A DNA stretch of 64,000 nt. It comes from Caprimulgus europaeus. Its lineage: Eukaryota; Chordata; Aves; Caprimulgiformes; Caprimulgidae. The stretch's first letter is position 1; each line of letters starts with the position of its first letter. The notes under the pieces are model-generated. The model was not told the origin of the DNA. It worked only from the letters and a program-made list of their open reading frames with translations, and searched no databases. This document shows positions 14,540 to 27,700 of the stretch, piece by piece. A program made the translations under genes and the position numbers. Location of the stretch: positions 27,436,015 to 27,500,014 of the forward strand of contig OU015528.1 of the NCBI GenBank assembly GCA_907165065.1, given 5' to 3'.

Positions 14540-15028
14540 TGTGCAGAGGGTTGACCCTGGCCAGCAATTCAGCACCCACCAGCCACTCCAGAAGATTAAA
14601 AAAAAACTCTTTGGAAGAGATAAAGACTATTTAATAAGTGAAAGGGGAAAAGGGGAATAAAAGTGATTCAAAGGCAATCACTCTCCAGCTCCCACCAGCA
14701 GACTGATGCCTGGCTGAGCAACAGCCACCTTAGAAAGAGTAGCCCCCATTCTTACTGCTGAGCATGACACCATATGGTCTGGGATATCCCTTGGGTCAGT
14801 TGGCGTCAGCTGTCCCAGTCGTGTCCCCTCCCAACCTCTTGCACACTCCAGGCCACTGGCTGCAGGGGAAGTGAGAAACAGAGACGACCTTGACACTGTG
14901 CAAGCACTGTTCAGCAATAGCTGAAACATTCCTCTGTTATCAACACTGTTCTCATCACAAATCTAAAGCACAGCACCACACCAGCTGCTATGAAGAAAAT
15001 TAACTGCATCCCAGCCAAAATCGGTACA
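14540..15028 (-). mobile_element. Endogenous retrovirus solo LTR, minus orientation
   Basis: Read on the minus strand the element starts TGTACCGATTTTGGCTGGG and ends with ...GGGTCAACCCTCTGCACA, the TG...CA ends of an LTR, about 489 bp. It aligns by eye along nearly its whole length with the right half of the LTR at 60140-60699. Shared blocks include GTTAATTTTC, GTGTTGATAACA, GGGAGGGGACA and CAAACTGACC-like sequence, then GAGTGGCT...GGTGGG...GGGTCAACCC. The TATA region of the other copy has decayed here. Flanks read TGTTA on the left and TGATG on the right, so no clean target-site duplication is visible. The left boundary could instead be 14535. No internal retroviral genes are present. Family assignment (ERVL-like) is from memory only. 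Confidence 0.85.
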
Positions 15029-18000
15029 TGATGTAAAATGGCCTCTGCATCAGGCAAAATCCTCTTTTTTTAGAGGATAAAGAAGCAAATAACCTGTTTT
15101 TCGCAGAACATGTTCAGTTCTGGTGCATACAAACGATTACTGTGTTCTCCTGTCTTCTTTCTTGAGCTCACTCTCCTCTCTATTTAATCAGCAATCCTTG
15201 GCAACACTTCTGAAGTGAAATCAGATTTTGTACAGAGATAGCTGAGCGCTATTAAATCAGAAACTCGGACTTCAAGCAATCCTTCCAAGTGCAGTCTGAA
15301 AAGGGTACAAGCAATACCTTCTCCCCAAACACATCTTTTAAGGACTGACAAAAGTGCATGACGCAGTGCATGAAAACAAGTTAGATTCAACGATCTGAGA
15401 ACACCACCTAAAGCTGCTACCAGCAGACTATTTGCAAACCCATCTCATTTGACATATAGGTATATTTAACTTCTCTCGATGTATCAGAATATCCTGATAG
15501 CCAAGAGTCATAAACTTTATACTTAAAAACTTTTTCAGTGTAACCACCATCACAAATGTAGTGGGCAGTGAACACTATTTGAAATCCATCCTGGAGGGTG
15601 GATGCAACACTGCAGGTGTTGCTCTGGGAAAAACTGATTACACCTCACCAGAACATCTGTTTTTTGTAAAATGGTGATATTAGGTAGGAAGGCTATACAC
15701 CAAGGACCCTATATTCAAAACCACCTACACCTGGGCAGTACAGCATAATCCATACCCAACCTGTCCATAAGGTATCTCAAACTGCATCATAACCTGAGAC
15801 CAAAACCAGATTTCAGAATACTTCAAATGAGACTTATATAATGTAAATGAAGAAATCTCAATTCTTTAAGCAATGCTTTTAACAGTTCTCCAAGAGAAAG
15901 TTTAATGTGACATAAATATTAACAAATATTATTATTATTATTATAAAACAGAAAGGTATCCACTAAAACAGTATCTAGAGACATCACAGATTTGGAAAAG
16001 CACCAGATCTTTCTAGGACAGAAGCCAAACTCTTCCATCAATCAGATGAAATTTATGCAGCTTTTCCAGACCCACAGCGAAACCAGCTTTGAATAGTTTT
16101 ATTTTTGTTCTTCTACCTTAAGGAGAAGTTCTGCCAATGGGAGCATCATTGCTTCTCCCTATTCTTTGAATTTTGACATTGCTGAGGCACAATTCAGGAT
16201 TGCATTTAGTGAAGTTGAGCTCTAACACAGAATCACTGACATCCAATTTTGCAATACATCTGAAGTTTGTGAAGTGCAGACATCTATCATATCCATGGGC
16301 TCCAGCCATTACAAAAAGCCTTCTCTGAAAGGCTTTGTGTTAACTCGACATTTCTATGTTTGGCATTGCTTGTAATTAAAGCCACAATAATGCGCTGAGA
16401 AAGGGAGGTTGGGACCATTTTAGACTTTCAAGATGAGGAACAGGACACTGAAAAGATTTGGTGTTACATTATTGCTATTGTGCCCTTTGCTATTGCATTG
16501 TGTAATATTAAGGCAAGAGTCTCTTTCCAGAACTAAAAAACTCAGTGCTCAGAGACATTTGGGCTGGAAAAAGGGATACAATACTAAGAGCACAACTCTG
16601 AAGAAACATGGATATTTCAGTCCCCTGCCCCTCCTCTTCCACAAAAACAATCTTAAAGTTTCAATCTGTGACCTTATTTCCCTTCCTTCCAGCACATGAC
16701 CTCCACACTCAGTCAGGGATGGCCAGGTCTGGACCCGTGTGCCAAATGTGCATAGTCCAAGTGTGGTGCCTGCACTGCGGTTACGGCACATAACTGGCAG
16801 CAAAGCTGGGCTGGTTTGCCTGCTGAGTTAGCTTCACCCTTGGCTGGGAAAACCTCATCTGTGAAGGACTCAATCTCATGAGCTTTGCTGATGTGGGCAC
16901 AACTTTCTAATGGGACTTACTCCTGCAATCTTCAATGCTAGCAAGTATTCCTGGATCAGGCCCTAAATCATACACATTTTTAAGACAGAATTTAATGCAT
17001 CGGAACATAATAATACAATTTTTATTTTTACGTAAATCCTGTGTCCCGACCTTTTATTCACTTATGCAAATTTTTTTTGAAAGCACTTAAGCAGATTGAT
17101 AATTACCACCCAGAAACAATGTCATTTGCCTATACAGAAGCAATCGGGCCAAGAAATCTCAAAAAATCATTGTACTGAATTCAGCTACTGCACAACCTGG
17201 TAGATCCACTTACAATACAAATGCATCAGTCCCACATATGATAATTTACCATGTCCTCACATAAACACTTCATCATCAATACTGATCAAAAAGTGTCTTT
17301 TGTTTTTTGCTTATGACATGCCTGGCAAGCTCCACAGATAGCAACACTCTCATTTTGAGTGATGTGGAGGTCACTAAGAGAGCATAACTTGTTTTTCTGC
17401 TTTCATTCAGCAGAGTAACAATATAGCCATAGGAAAAAACCTGAAAGAACCTTATTTCATCGTAACTCCATTGCTCCAGTGAGGCCCTCAAGAAGTAAAT
17501 GGCTGATGAGCTCCCAAAAATGCAGATCCACAACCTAAGCCTCAGCGACATCTCCAGGGACTATGTGAGAAAAAGCGGCTGATGCCGCAACACAGATCAA
17601 GCTATAGAGCGGGTCCTGATGTCAGATGCCTGCTGGGCCATGATGAGGGGCAAGGGATTTCTTTCTGGATGATTTTTAGCTCTACTTCTCAAAACAGGCT
17701 TCCATCAGAAGGCTTACCATAAACATTAAGCAGAGAGGTATGCAAAGTTGAATTAACTATATGCTACTTTCCTGAATAGTCATGAATTCTCAAATCTAAA
17801 TCTGCACATGAGCATTCCCACTGACATTAATACAGCTACCAACTTAAGCAAGCTGCAGGCATTAACTTTTTCAGAGTTCACCCAAAGGAACAGTCTTAAG
17901 AGGCCTTGATTTATCTATTCATTGTGCACCACCAGAGAACAATCCAGGTATGAGGTGGGACTGCAAAATATCTTAGACTCTACTCACAGATGCTTAACTT

Positions 18001-18735
18001 TCAATTTAGCAGGCTAAGTCTGAACTGAACTGCTTATTAGTCAAAGGCCATCCTGTGACCAACATAAAAGATTTATGTATAGCTTTATGATAGTACACTA
18101 GTATTGTGTGTTTGCAGAATGATGGTTTTTGTGAGGAAGAGCAACAGTTAGCACAAAAGCCAAGAGATTGTGCAGAGGACTTTGGCTCTTGCTGCTAGAG
18201 TGGGAATGGTTTTGTTTCATAGGATTATGCTAAATTGGAAAGACACAAATTATAGAGGCTTCTCTTCTGATTAAGTATCTTGTTGCTCCCTGATACCAAA
18301 AGAGCAGCTCAAATAATAAATCATTACTCAGTATGATTAACAATACTAGTATCTTGTCTGTAGCATTTACTTCCTGGGGAGAAAGAATGGGAACAGGTAG
18401 CAGTGAAAAGAAGAACTAAATGTTATTCAAATGGTTGACTTTGAGGTTGCATGAATATCTGAATACCATGGGGGAAAAAAAAAAAAAAAAGGAAAATCTT
18501 CCTATGGAAACATGTTTCTAATTCAAGACCTCAGCCATACTAACTTGCCATTTCACTGATCAGATTTTTTCTTTTTAAAGAACTTAATTGGAAAGATAAT
18601 TCTTTTAGTTTATTAATATACTGCATATCTAATTCATTCCATTTAATAGGCCTATCCCTTTGACAACTTATGAATCAATACATTCATCCCACAATAATTT
18701 ATACAATGGAGCTAAGCATCTATACAAGGTATTAC

Positions 18736-18864
18736 CTTCACAGTAGGCATTGTCCTCTCGAAGGGCTCGGAAGCCATCTCGGCAGCTACAGACAGCTCTG
18801 TCATCTAGGTTTCGGCAGACAGAATGCTCCATACAGTTATGCCCTTCAGTGCAAAAGTCATGGC
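18736..18864 (-). CDS. NELL2: NELL2 exon: first EGF module (about residues 397-439)
   Basis: The exon is 129 bp with acceptor ttctgtacag and donor GAAG|GTAATA. Two bases complete a Gly codon from the previous exon, 42 codons follow, and the last base opens the Asp codon of the next EGF module, so it is a symmetric phase 1-1 exon. Six cysteines are spaced 5, 5, 8, 1 and 13 apart, the EGF pattern. Unlike the following module it lacks D-I-D-E-C. Its CRNLDDRAVCSC segment has Ala where the hydroxylation consensus needs Phe or Tyr, so I infer it does not bind calcium. The run GFRALREDNAYC is typical of NELL2. The sequence resembles chicken NELL2 most closely among those I recall. Confidence 0.97.
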
Positions 18865-21835
18865 CTGTACAGAAACAAATATGATTGAGGGTTAAAAAGA
18901 ATCCAGGGATTATACAACACCCCTGCCAAAGACAGTTCTATCTTTTTCTCAGTTAGGTCAAAGAATACCTTTCTATTGTCTGCAAGATATAAAAAAATAA
19001 ATTGTACCAAGCACGAAACGGATGAAAGGAGCAGTAAAGGCCACAAGAACAGACTGTCTCAAGGTCTTTGATTCAATTTCAGGTTATGGCATTGATCTAA
19101 GGCAGCTGGATAGGAGGCTTGCTTAAATCCCTTTACTGTCTCCTTGTCATTGTTAAGTACTTTTACAGAAAACTTCTTACATATTTTTCTTCATTTTCAT
19201 ATTTTGTTTGTTTGTACATTTATAAAAGAGCTCAATAGTTTAGACACTCAGTAGCTCACTTACTAGTGGTATTCCTTTTTTTCCTATCATTTTAAATTCC
19301 CAGGTGTATTTATAAAATCCTTCCACATTTAACTGAAAGCTTTTGATTAACATTGACTTGTTTTGGTTTTCTCCTCCCCTTATCTCTTCCTTTCAAGCTC
19401 CACTGACTGAATACTCTTCCTTGATTGCATCACCTTTTCAATTTCAGATAAATTTATTTTCAAAATCTCATCTTTTAGCCATACCTATTTCCTATTTTTT
19501 TCTTTTCTTTTTCCCCTTCCATTTTCCACTGCACCTTAATTACAAATTTTTAAGATTCTGAAGTTCTTTTCCAGGTTGGAAAATTTAGATTGAACCTTTC
19601 AACTCAGTACTTTGTTTTTTAAAAAAAATTCCTTCTGTTTCCTCTCATGAAATCTAATGCTGCTATGTTGCTAAACACCATTAAATCATTCTTTATTACG
19701 CTGAATTCAAGCTTGAAGCTTCCACAATTTCCACATCTGTCTATAAAGGTGTCCAGCTTCTCTCCTTCATTATTTTCTCAATAACTTCATTTGTTCAAAG
19801 TTTTCTTCTTTAACTGAAGCATTATAATTGATCAAGCAGTAGTACTTCACTGTTGTTTCCCAATAACTATTGTCTTTTCTCAAAACCTCTCACAGGAAAA
19901 CTGAGGAACGTGAGTCAGGCTCAGGGGACCAGGACTGGTGTAACAGCAACAGCTCCAGAATGTAAGCTGGAATCAGGCTGCAACACAGGCTTCTTAAAAA
20001 ATAACAAACAAGTATTTGTTGCCAGCAAAGATTATTATTTTTATCACTCCACCTGGCCTCTGCTTCATATTTTGCTGTGAAAGAGCTTCTACCCCTAATG
20101 TCACCGACACTAAGTTAAATGAGCACTTCAAGCAGGACAATGGCATAGGCAGCTTGGAGGTCAGGTAGGGGTGTTTTGCACTTAGGCAGCTCATGAGCAG
20201 TGTGAAGCAACACAAACCAAGCAAAACAAGACAAGAAGAATAGAAAAGCCCATAAAGGCAGAATGTTTTAGTACTTAGACCCAGTGACATGGTCATAATG
20301 CAAACATCACAAATCTACTATGATACGAGAGGCTGATGTTTTTCTTTCTCTCTTTCTTTCCTTCTCTCTCTCTTTCTTGTCTCCCTGTAACCTAGAGAGA
20401 TGCTTAGGTAATGTTACTTAAATATTATAATCCACTGTAGCTACCACAGTGCTGTCAATCTATTATGGGGCATTAAGAATTAAAAAGCTCTACACTTTTA
20501 CTAGCATTAGAAGGTTTTCAATACTCATTGATGACAGCATAATTGTGTGTGTCAAGAGCAAGCTCTGGCCATGGCGACACCTACTCTTTGTCTTTTTGTG
20601 GTCTTTCTCATTGAAGCCTGAGTTAATGACAAAGCAATAGTCTCATTTCTGTTTATTTTCTGATCTGGATTGGTTTGTATCAGATTTTGGCATTAAATAA
20701 ATAAGAACATACATGACAGCCAGAAAGAGTGAGGGTTTTTTTACTGATTTTTTGTTATTCTTCAGATTCTCAACACTTATGTATCAGCTATATTAACAAA
20801 CAAAATACATGTTGCTGAATAATAGCCTACAGCAGCTTCTTGTTTAAAGAATAAGCTCCGTAGCGTATGAGAGGCCAAGCTGGCATGGTTCAGTGAGGAC
20901 TGAAAATGCTCAGAAAGCACTCATTGAACATATATTAAAATTTTCTAGCTATACCATGTGCAAGAAGCACAGAATTCTTTTCTCTAAGCCACTGAAGATT
21001 TTATATAAAATTATCATTAAAGAAATACTTTTTGACTGTGATAGACTTCAAGACCTATCACCTTCTCTTAATTTCTTTTCTACTTTCTTATCTCTCTGCT
21101 TGATGTCATTCCTTCGTGTTTGGGCAGAGTAGCACAGAAACATCTATAGCTGCACTCTTTCTTTTCACTGAAGTATACCTAAAATCGGCCCAAGAGTCTA
21201 ACATCTTCTTTTGTGCCAGGTATCAATTTCTCTCATTTAGCTGTAGAAGAAGCATAAGTGGCCACTTGAAGATGCAATTGCTCATAGCTTTGAAGATATC
21301 GGTATTAGTTCAGATCAAAAGAGTGGGCTCAAGACACAAAGCACTTCCTGCACCTTTCTCCTTTGGCAAGGATCAGACTGGATGTAATACACAGAGGTGC
21401 ACAGCATAGAAAAATATTCCCCAAAGCTTTTGCTTCTAGATGCAGACTACAACCCCAAACGAGTAAACAAGTTACTTCAGTCTTTGAACAGCGACATAGC
21501 ACAAATAGTTCTCTGAAAGAGACGCATCACAGCATCTCAGAAAGATGTTGGTGAACATGGACATTTCTTCAATCTCATTCTGTATGGCCACTGGAGTGGG
21601 TGAAGGGTAGAAAGTCACTAATTATGAAGATGACTTCTTTGACTTTTCACCCATTTTTGGCTAGAATGAAACATGTAAACAGAATTTACACTATTAGACA
21701 TTTTACAAACAATTTTCAGATGTCACAATGCAGATGTTATCTATTCAGCTTTCCAAGATCTACAGTGAGTGACCTATTCAAAATGATCAGGAAAAAGTCT
21801 ATATAATTTATATACATATCACGCTAATACCTTAC
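18865..21835 (-). other. NELL2: NELL2 intron of 2,971 bp
   Basis: This intron separates the last VWC exon from the first EGF exon. It includes a polypyrimidine tract near 20338-20378, listed separately. The rest is AT-rich and pyrimidine-biased on the plus strand in 19340-19560. No mobile element or second gene was recognised. Confidence 0.85.
20338..20378. repeat. CT-rich polypyrimidine tract
   Basis: About 40 bases of almost pure C and T with CTTT and CTCT units. In the NELL2 transcript it reads as a purine-rich GA tract. It is a simple repeat without a clear role. Confidence 0.7.
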
Positions 21836-21938
21836 CTTTACAGATTTTGCAGCAACTGTGGGATAAGGGGATCTGTTGAGATTCTGGGCAGTTCAAAGCT
21901 GTACAACTATCTTTTGGAATACGCTGCATTTTGTGGTC
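21836..21938 (-). CDS. NELL2: NELL2 exon: second half of VWC module 2 (about residues 363-397)
   Basis: The exon is 103 bp with acceptor tcaatttaacag and donor AAAG|GTAAGG. It starts in phase 0, gives 34 codons and leaves one base of the next Gly codon. The protein begins DHKMQRIPKDSC and ends CCKICK, with five cysteines. The CC-x2-C ending is the hallmark close of a von Willebrand C module. Together with the exon at 24699-24790 it forms the second VWC module of the N-terminal pair. VWC modules in this family are thought to contribute to ligand binding and oligomer structure. Residues match avian rather than mammalian NELL2 in this variable part, as I recall the proteins. Confidence 0.96.
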
Positions 21939-24698
21939 CTGTTAAATTGAGGTAATTGATTAATATTGTGATATAATAAGGATAAATGATAACTTTAGTG
22001 GGGTTTTAGCATTGTAATGTACAAACAAAAAACTGCCAATGCCAAACTCCAGATACATTTGAAAGGATAACATAGCACAACAAAAGCATCAGGAACTCCC
22101 CTATACACAGACCATTTCAAGCAAGCAAAAGTGTGGCAACAGCTCTCATTCTTCTCTTATCTTAGCTGTCAAGCAACTTGCCTCAGAAGTTTCTCTTAAA
22201 ATTATACCTGAAGGAATAACACTTATTTTACAAAAACTGAGGCAGCAGATGCCAGAATCAAGGGTCCTCATAATGAACACTCTAAAGGAGCTTGTTATGT
22301 ACACAATAAGTAAGATCAGACTTGAACATCTCTAATCTCAATGCTGTGGTAGTAACACTGAAGGAAACTGACACTGATTCCCTATTAGGAAAAAAACAGT
22401 TTCTCATCTAAGTTTGGATCAGGCATCTGGAAATGTCCAGTGATACAAGATAGTATCTGAATATCTTCAGGCATTTAGTGCAGATCACACGCAGTGATTG
22501 CAGTGTGACCACATGAAACACTTGCCTTAGCAATACAGCTACCACAAATGTACCACCCTTTAGGCTCCCTCAGGCCCTAATAAACATGTCTTCCAGTGCT
22601 CTAGTCATGACATGGCAAAGCTGAAAAACAAGGCAAACAACACAGTGTTTCTCAGAGTCGTCTGCCTTAAAATCAACAATCTGGTTAAAATATGAGCTCA
22701 CTGAATTCAGGACCCTGTATTTTTGCATGCAAGAAAAGTGCTTTAAATCACGCATATGCCATTTCATGTATTATTACTATGGGTCTAACATTTAATTCTA
22801 AGTCCTCTTTAAGCATGAAATATAAAGATGAAACATGAACACAATGGCCAAGATCAAAATTACTGCTCAAACTTTACCTTAAACAATCTTGACAGAGAAA
22901 CCAACCCTAACCTGATAATACAGTAAAGCAAACCAGCCACAGATGCGCCACATACCAGGACAAGCAAAACCCAGCAATCCCACCAAAAAAACCCAAAAAC
23001 AAAAAACAAAAAAAACCCCTCTTTGATAGAAACAATATAAATTAGAGTAGTCTGGATTAGTCTGGATTGCATTTCATTCTTTTACAAATTCTAATTTGGA
23101 AGAGAATTTTTCATTCACTTGTTTTATAATATTCAAACAGAAAAGCATGTGCCTATAGCAGGCACAAATGCAGCAGACAAACAAAATAAAAAATGATGCT
23201 CAGAATTACATGCAGACAAAATGAAGAAATTTCCTACATTGCCTTGATAACATCATTATAAGCCTTCAAACATGAAATCAGCACCATTCCTATAAATTCT
23301 CTCTTGAGCTGGAGTCATTAATTACATCCTTTTATGAGAAGTCTTGTAATGAAAGAGTGCCCACCTATGACTTCCTAACCAATTAACACAGTTTACCGTA
23401 CATGGATTTTCTGCTCTGAATTATCATTCACAAGGCTGCTCAGCAGAAACTGTATGTACTTTGGGCCTTGAAAAAGTACCATTTGAATCAGCAAAAGTTG
23501 CTGCTTCATTTTTCAGCTGGGACAGTCAGACAACCCACCAGCAAACAAGTACAATCAACAAAATACAAACCAGTGCAGCCAACAGAGGTATTTTGTTCGT
23601 ACAGCAGCGCACTAGCCAGCTGCAAGAAACATGAGGCAATATCACATAACTTTTGATGGTTGTTTATTATATTCATTGACTAGTCACATAATTCATGTCC
23701 CATCACACTGAAAACAGAAGTTCAGAGTCCTGAAAAGCACATGACTGATTACAAAATTATTTCTGGTGAGCTTCTCCTTTCCTTTTTCAAAAGGGTTTCA
23801 AAGCTTCTACTCTAGAAATTAAGCTCACAAAGATTAAAATCAACAACAGTAAGACAACAACAGTCCCCAGTTCCACTTTGTAAAACACACTTTTTCACAA
23901 CTGCATGAAAATGTTTTGAGGTTTCCATAAACTGATCCAGTAGAGATAGCTGCAGCATGGCTAGAGGAGTTGCTCCTCTCTCTTTCTCTGCTCTAGAAAT
24001 GTGTCCTCAGGTTTTCTACTCCACCTTGCAGCATGCAAGGATAGGGATTCCTCCCTATCCCACCCGCAAGACCCACTGCAGCAGTTTGTGTAATTCTCAG
24101 CCCACAGGCACCCCTGGGGTATATTTTGCCCTTAGAGTGCATTTACACCCTGAAGAGCTACTCTTCACGCAGCAGGACTAGACTGACTCTGCATCAAGTG
24201 TATTCTGTTTACAAATAAAGCAATGACCCCACCCCACTTCTATCACTAGAAATACCACACACCTGGCGTGCCATCTCTGTTCCTTCTTTTTCATTTAACT
24301 TTTCCTCTAAGAATTATCCTGAATTCCAAATTATGCCTCCATCATGTTCATGTCTCTCTCCTACCTGAGCACATAATTTTGAACAGTAACATTGCACAAG
24401 TGTCAGTGGAAACATAAGGTAGTCTGCTGGTTTTTTGTAACTGATGATGGAGATGATACCTAAGGAGGAAACAATGCAGCTTGATTGTAATCAAAGCTTG
24501 CAGCTATGCAAAGTAAATTTATTTGCAAAATTTGGTGTGGAACTCAGCAAGACTAAATAAACACAGAACCCCTTAGATGCCTTTTCTGTTGACACTTCCC
24601 AAGGTACACCTGTGTGTATTTCAACAGTTTCTTTCAGTGGGACTTTGATATTTTTAACATGCAAAAATCTTTTTTTTTTACATCAACAGTATTCTTAC
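21939..24698 (-). other. NELL2: NELL2 intron of 2,760 bp inside VWC module 2
   Basis: The intron splits the second VWC module. Near 22980-23022 the plus strand is an A/C-rich tract, which reads as G/T-rich in the transcript. No mobile element was recognised and the remaining sequence looks unique. Confidence 0.85.
22980..23022. repeat. A/C-rich simple tract (G/T-rich in NELL2 sense)
   Basis: A short run built of A stretches and CCC or CAAA units, without a strict period. It resembles the longer tracts at 33041-33110 and 37389-37480 and has the same strand bias. Confidence 0.55.
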
Positions 24699-24790
24699 CT
24701 TGCACTCAAACAGAACACAGTCCCCTGAGCTGGAATACACAGTTTCTCTTTGTCCTTCAAAGTAAGTTCTGCCTTCAAATACACACACCG
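24699..24790 (-). CDS. NELL2: NELL2 exon: first half of VWC module 2 (about residues 332-362)
   Basis: The exon is 92 bp with acceptor ttctcctgaag and donor CAAG|GTAAGA. Two bases complete a Ser codon and 30 codons follow, ending in phase 0. The protein reads VCVFEGRTYFEGQRETVY, then SSSGDC and FECK. The G-x-x-Y-x-x-G core and the three cysteines are characteristic of a VWC module. The partner half is the exon at 21836-21938. The exon lies at the end of the 19-kb intron, the largest complete one in the window. No unusual substitutions were seen relative to the avian protein as I remember it. Confidence 0.97.
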
Positions 24791-27700
24791 CTTCAGGAGA
24801 AAATAAAAACAGAAGTTAAAACACCACAATGATTTTGTTAAAAAGTGTTAGTACTCTGCTTATAGAACTGATACATTTTCTTAAAGATACCTGCATTTCA
24901 AAATTAAAAGATTGAATCAGCTGCAAGAATATTCTAAACCCTCCTGTAGGAGTCTGGATATAACAAGAAGAAAAAATAAGAATGAGAAAAAAAAACATGA
25001 AAGAACCAGAAAAGCACACATAAGTAGAAGGTGAAGGATGTTGAAGCAATATGGAGTACTGATGGCCACTGAGATGGCAGAAGAGATGTGTCTTGGGTCA
25101 CACCAAGGAAGCCATGACTGCCTGCCACACAGCTCAGGGGCATAAAGGAAAGCAGAGCTGTGAGAGCAGTGTGCGTGGCATTAATAGACAGTTTCCTGAA
25201 GACAAATATTGTATGATGGAGGGTGATCACTGAAGCCACATGTTTATTTGTTATCACAGTCCTTTGATGTTTCATCAGCCCACACAGGTATTTATGTATT
25301 TGTATCTTGATTATCTGGTTATTTACCATTACTGCTGAAGTATATTACAGTATAAGAATTTTATTGTACAAGAACTGACCTTCAGTCACTATCTTTTTTT
25401 TTTTTTTTCCCCAACAGAAGTAGGATCAAGTCTCTGATGATCAAATGACAGAATGACCTCCCCCCAGGCTCAGTGTTTGTTATACCATGACCTGGCCCAG
25501 TGCCACTCCTGCTCCCTGGCAGTACCAAGTTTTGCAGCAGCTTGCTGACACAATACTGGATTTTCACTAAAGTTCCTATTTGGTATTTAAGGGTTACATA
25601 AAATATCTTCAGCGCAAATTGTCTTAATTTTTTTTTAAATGGGTCCATTACTGCAATTACATTATGCAAAGTATAAAGGCTAAGCAATGTACCTGCTAGG
25701 TACAGAAAATCAGATGTCTATCTCCGTTGCTTAGGACATAGTCAAGGCTCATCAAGTAAGCATAATCATCAAGTAACAGGAGTCGGTTACCACTTTCAAG
25801 TTCTAGATTACATGTTAGAGGTCTAATTTGCTAATCATTGATTTGGAGGTGTAAATAAATTATATTACAATTCATTCAAAGAGAGATTTCTCTATCTGTT
25901 TAAATAGCCTACAATTTGTAGACAATTTAAAAATCTCTAAAAGTACAAGAGTTTATATTCTGTGACCTATATTAATTAGCATTACTGCTGTTATTTTCAA
26001 TTCTCCTTTACTTTTTTTTTAACTTGCAGCTCCTTGGTTTTACAAACTTCTTATTCCTTTGTCAGCATGTAAATGTCAACTCTTGGAACTGATGTTGAAA
26101 AATAAGTGATGGGTGTAGTGACAAAAAAAGATTTTTTTCAAATTCCAAAATGTGAGTTACAGTATCTTATAAAATATAAAGTATCTTGTGTCATATCAGC
26201 CTGCACAGCACTTTCAAGAAGAAACACCACAGCACTTTGCAACACTCCAAATCCCATGAACGGCAGAGTTTGCAGTCAGATTTAATAACGAAAGCATGGA
26301 AAAGAGCCACAAGAGAGAGTCCAGGGGAGAGTCCTATGGCTAATAGGTGGAGAAAGTTTGTACAACATCCACAAAGAAAGGTCACAAAGAGTCAAAAAAG
26401 CTCAGTACACTGCCTCTTTCCTCTACTAGAAAACAAGCTCTTCTAGAAGGAAGTACGTGGGGGGTCGGGGGGAAATCTATAAATCTTTACTGAGGACTAG
26501 CAGATCTTCAATCCAGACAGGACAAGGCAATCATTCAGTCATATATATCACCTCCTACATATTACAGGCCATGACACTAAACTGAAATACTCATATATTA
26601 AGCCCTTTCCCTTGCCCTGTACATTTCAAGCTTTCAAGAACAACAACACGTGACAGGAAAAGACGAAGTGTAGCAATGCCTGAGGACCACGCAAGAGCAA
26701 TGGACTGACAACTTAACATATCCTCGGGTTTCCAACAGGCAGACTAGGCCTGTTCACAGGAAAGGCAAAAGACATCAAGATCACTGTCATTCTGTCCTGG
26801 AAGAACACTCTTCTGAAGCCAAAATACTCTTAACATATAACTAAGACCATCCAAGAAACTTAAAAATAAAAGCATCCATACTAGCTCAAAGCATAGTCCA
26901 ATGAATCCAGTCACCTTATTAATGGTGACAAACCCCTGATTCTTCAGAGAAACACAGAAAACAATGTACACAGAATAACCTTCAAAAGATTACATCCAGC
27001 TTAGTGGGAAAACATTATTTCTTGATTCCACCCATAGCCTTCAGAAGTCTTGGCATATGGAACTATCGTGATGCAGTGATGCACTATTGCAAACGCTTTC
27101 AGCAAGAAAATAAACTCTTCTCCATAAAGCCTTGGAAAAAAGAAAAAAATCCTGGGGCTGCGAGAGATGGCTCTGCCTAGACAGCTCTTGCCCCTTTCCT
27201 GTATGTCTTCATACACTTGAAGATTGTTTCTCAAAGTAGCAGCAGCGAGCATGTTTCAAGACATTTGCTCATGTGGGTCCCAGAAATTTCAAGCAGTGCT
27301 CACATGTCCCCCTCCACAACCACAGCACCTGTCAGCTAAGAAAATTACATCTCATTCATTGAATTCCCCTAAATAAACATTTCCAACTACCGGATTTAGC
27401 TGTGGCTTTATCACTAAGGTTACAAAGCCCCCAGGTGTCAGATACCTGCCTATACAGAGTGATCAAACTAAATTTAAGAAAAGAGAGAAAAAAATTATAA
27501 ATGCCCAATTGAAAAACTAAATTGAAACTAAATTGAAAACCCATTAAAATGAATAATCTGAACACAAGCCTAAGTATGTCTTCTTATGGACTGCTGCTCT
27601 CAGTGACTACATTCAAAAGAAACATTACTTCTTGAAATCATAAAAATAAACTTTACTTGGATTATTTATTTTGTACTAGTGTTCTCTAAACCTGACGTAT

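Larger units (their letters stand above)
4631..18735 (-). other. NELL2: NELL2 intron of 14,105 bp between the two EGF exons
   Basis: This large intron separates the first and second EGF exons. It contains a plus-strand CR1 fragment at 8746-9016 and a minus-strand LTR at about 14540-15028, both listed separately. It also has a TA/CA-rich patch near 5191-5265 and AT-rich palindromic DNA at 13228-13290. A 146-codon minus-strand open frame at 13693-14133 shows no domain, compositional bias or splice context, so I treat it as chance. The rest looks like unique AT-rich intron. Confidence 0.85.

Noticed and set aside
14535-15033. Possible target-site duplication TGTTA / TGATG around the minus-strand LTR.
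   Set aside because: Only three of five bases agree, so it cannot be told from chance.
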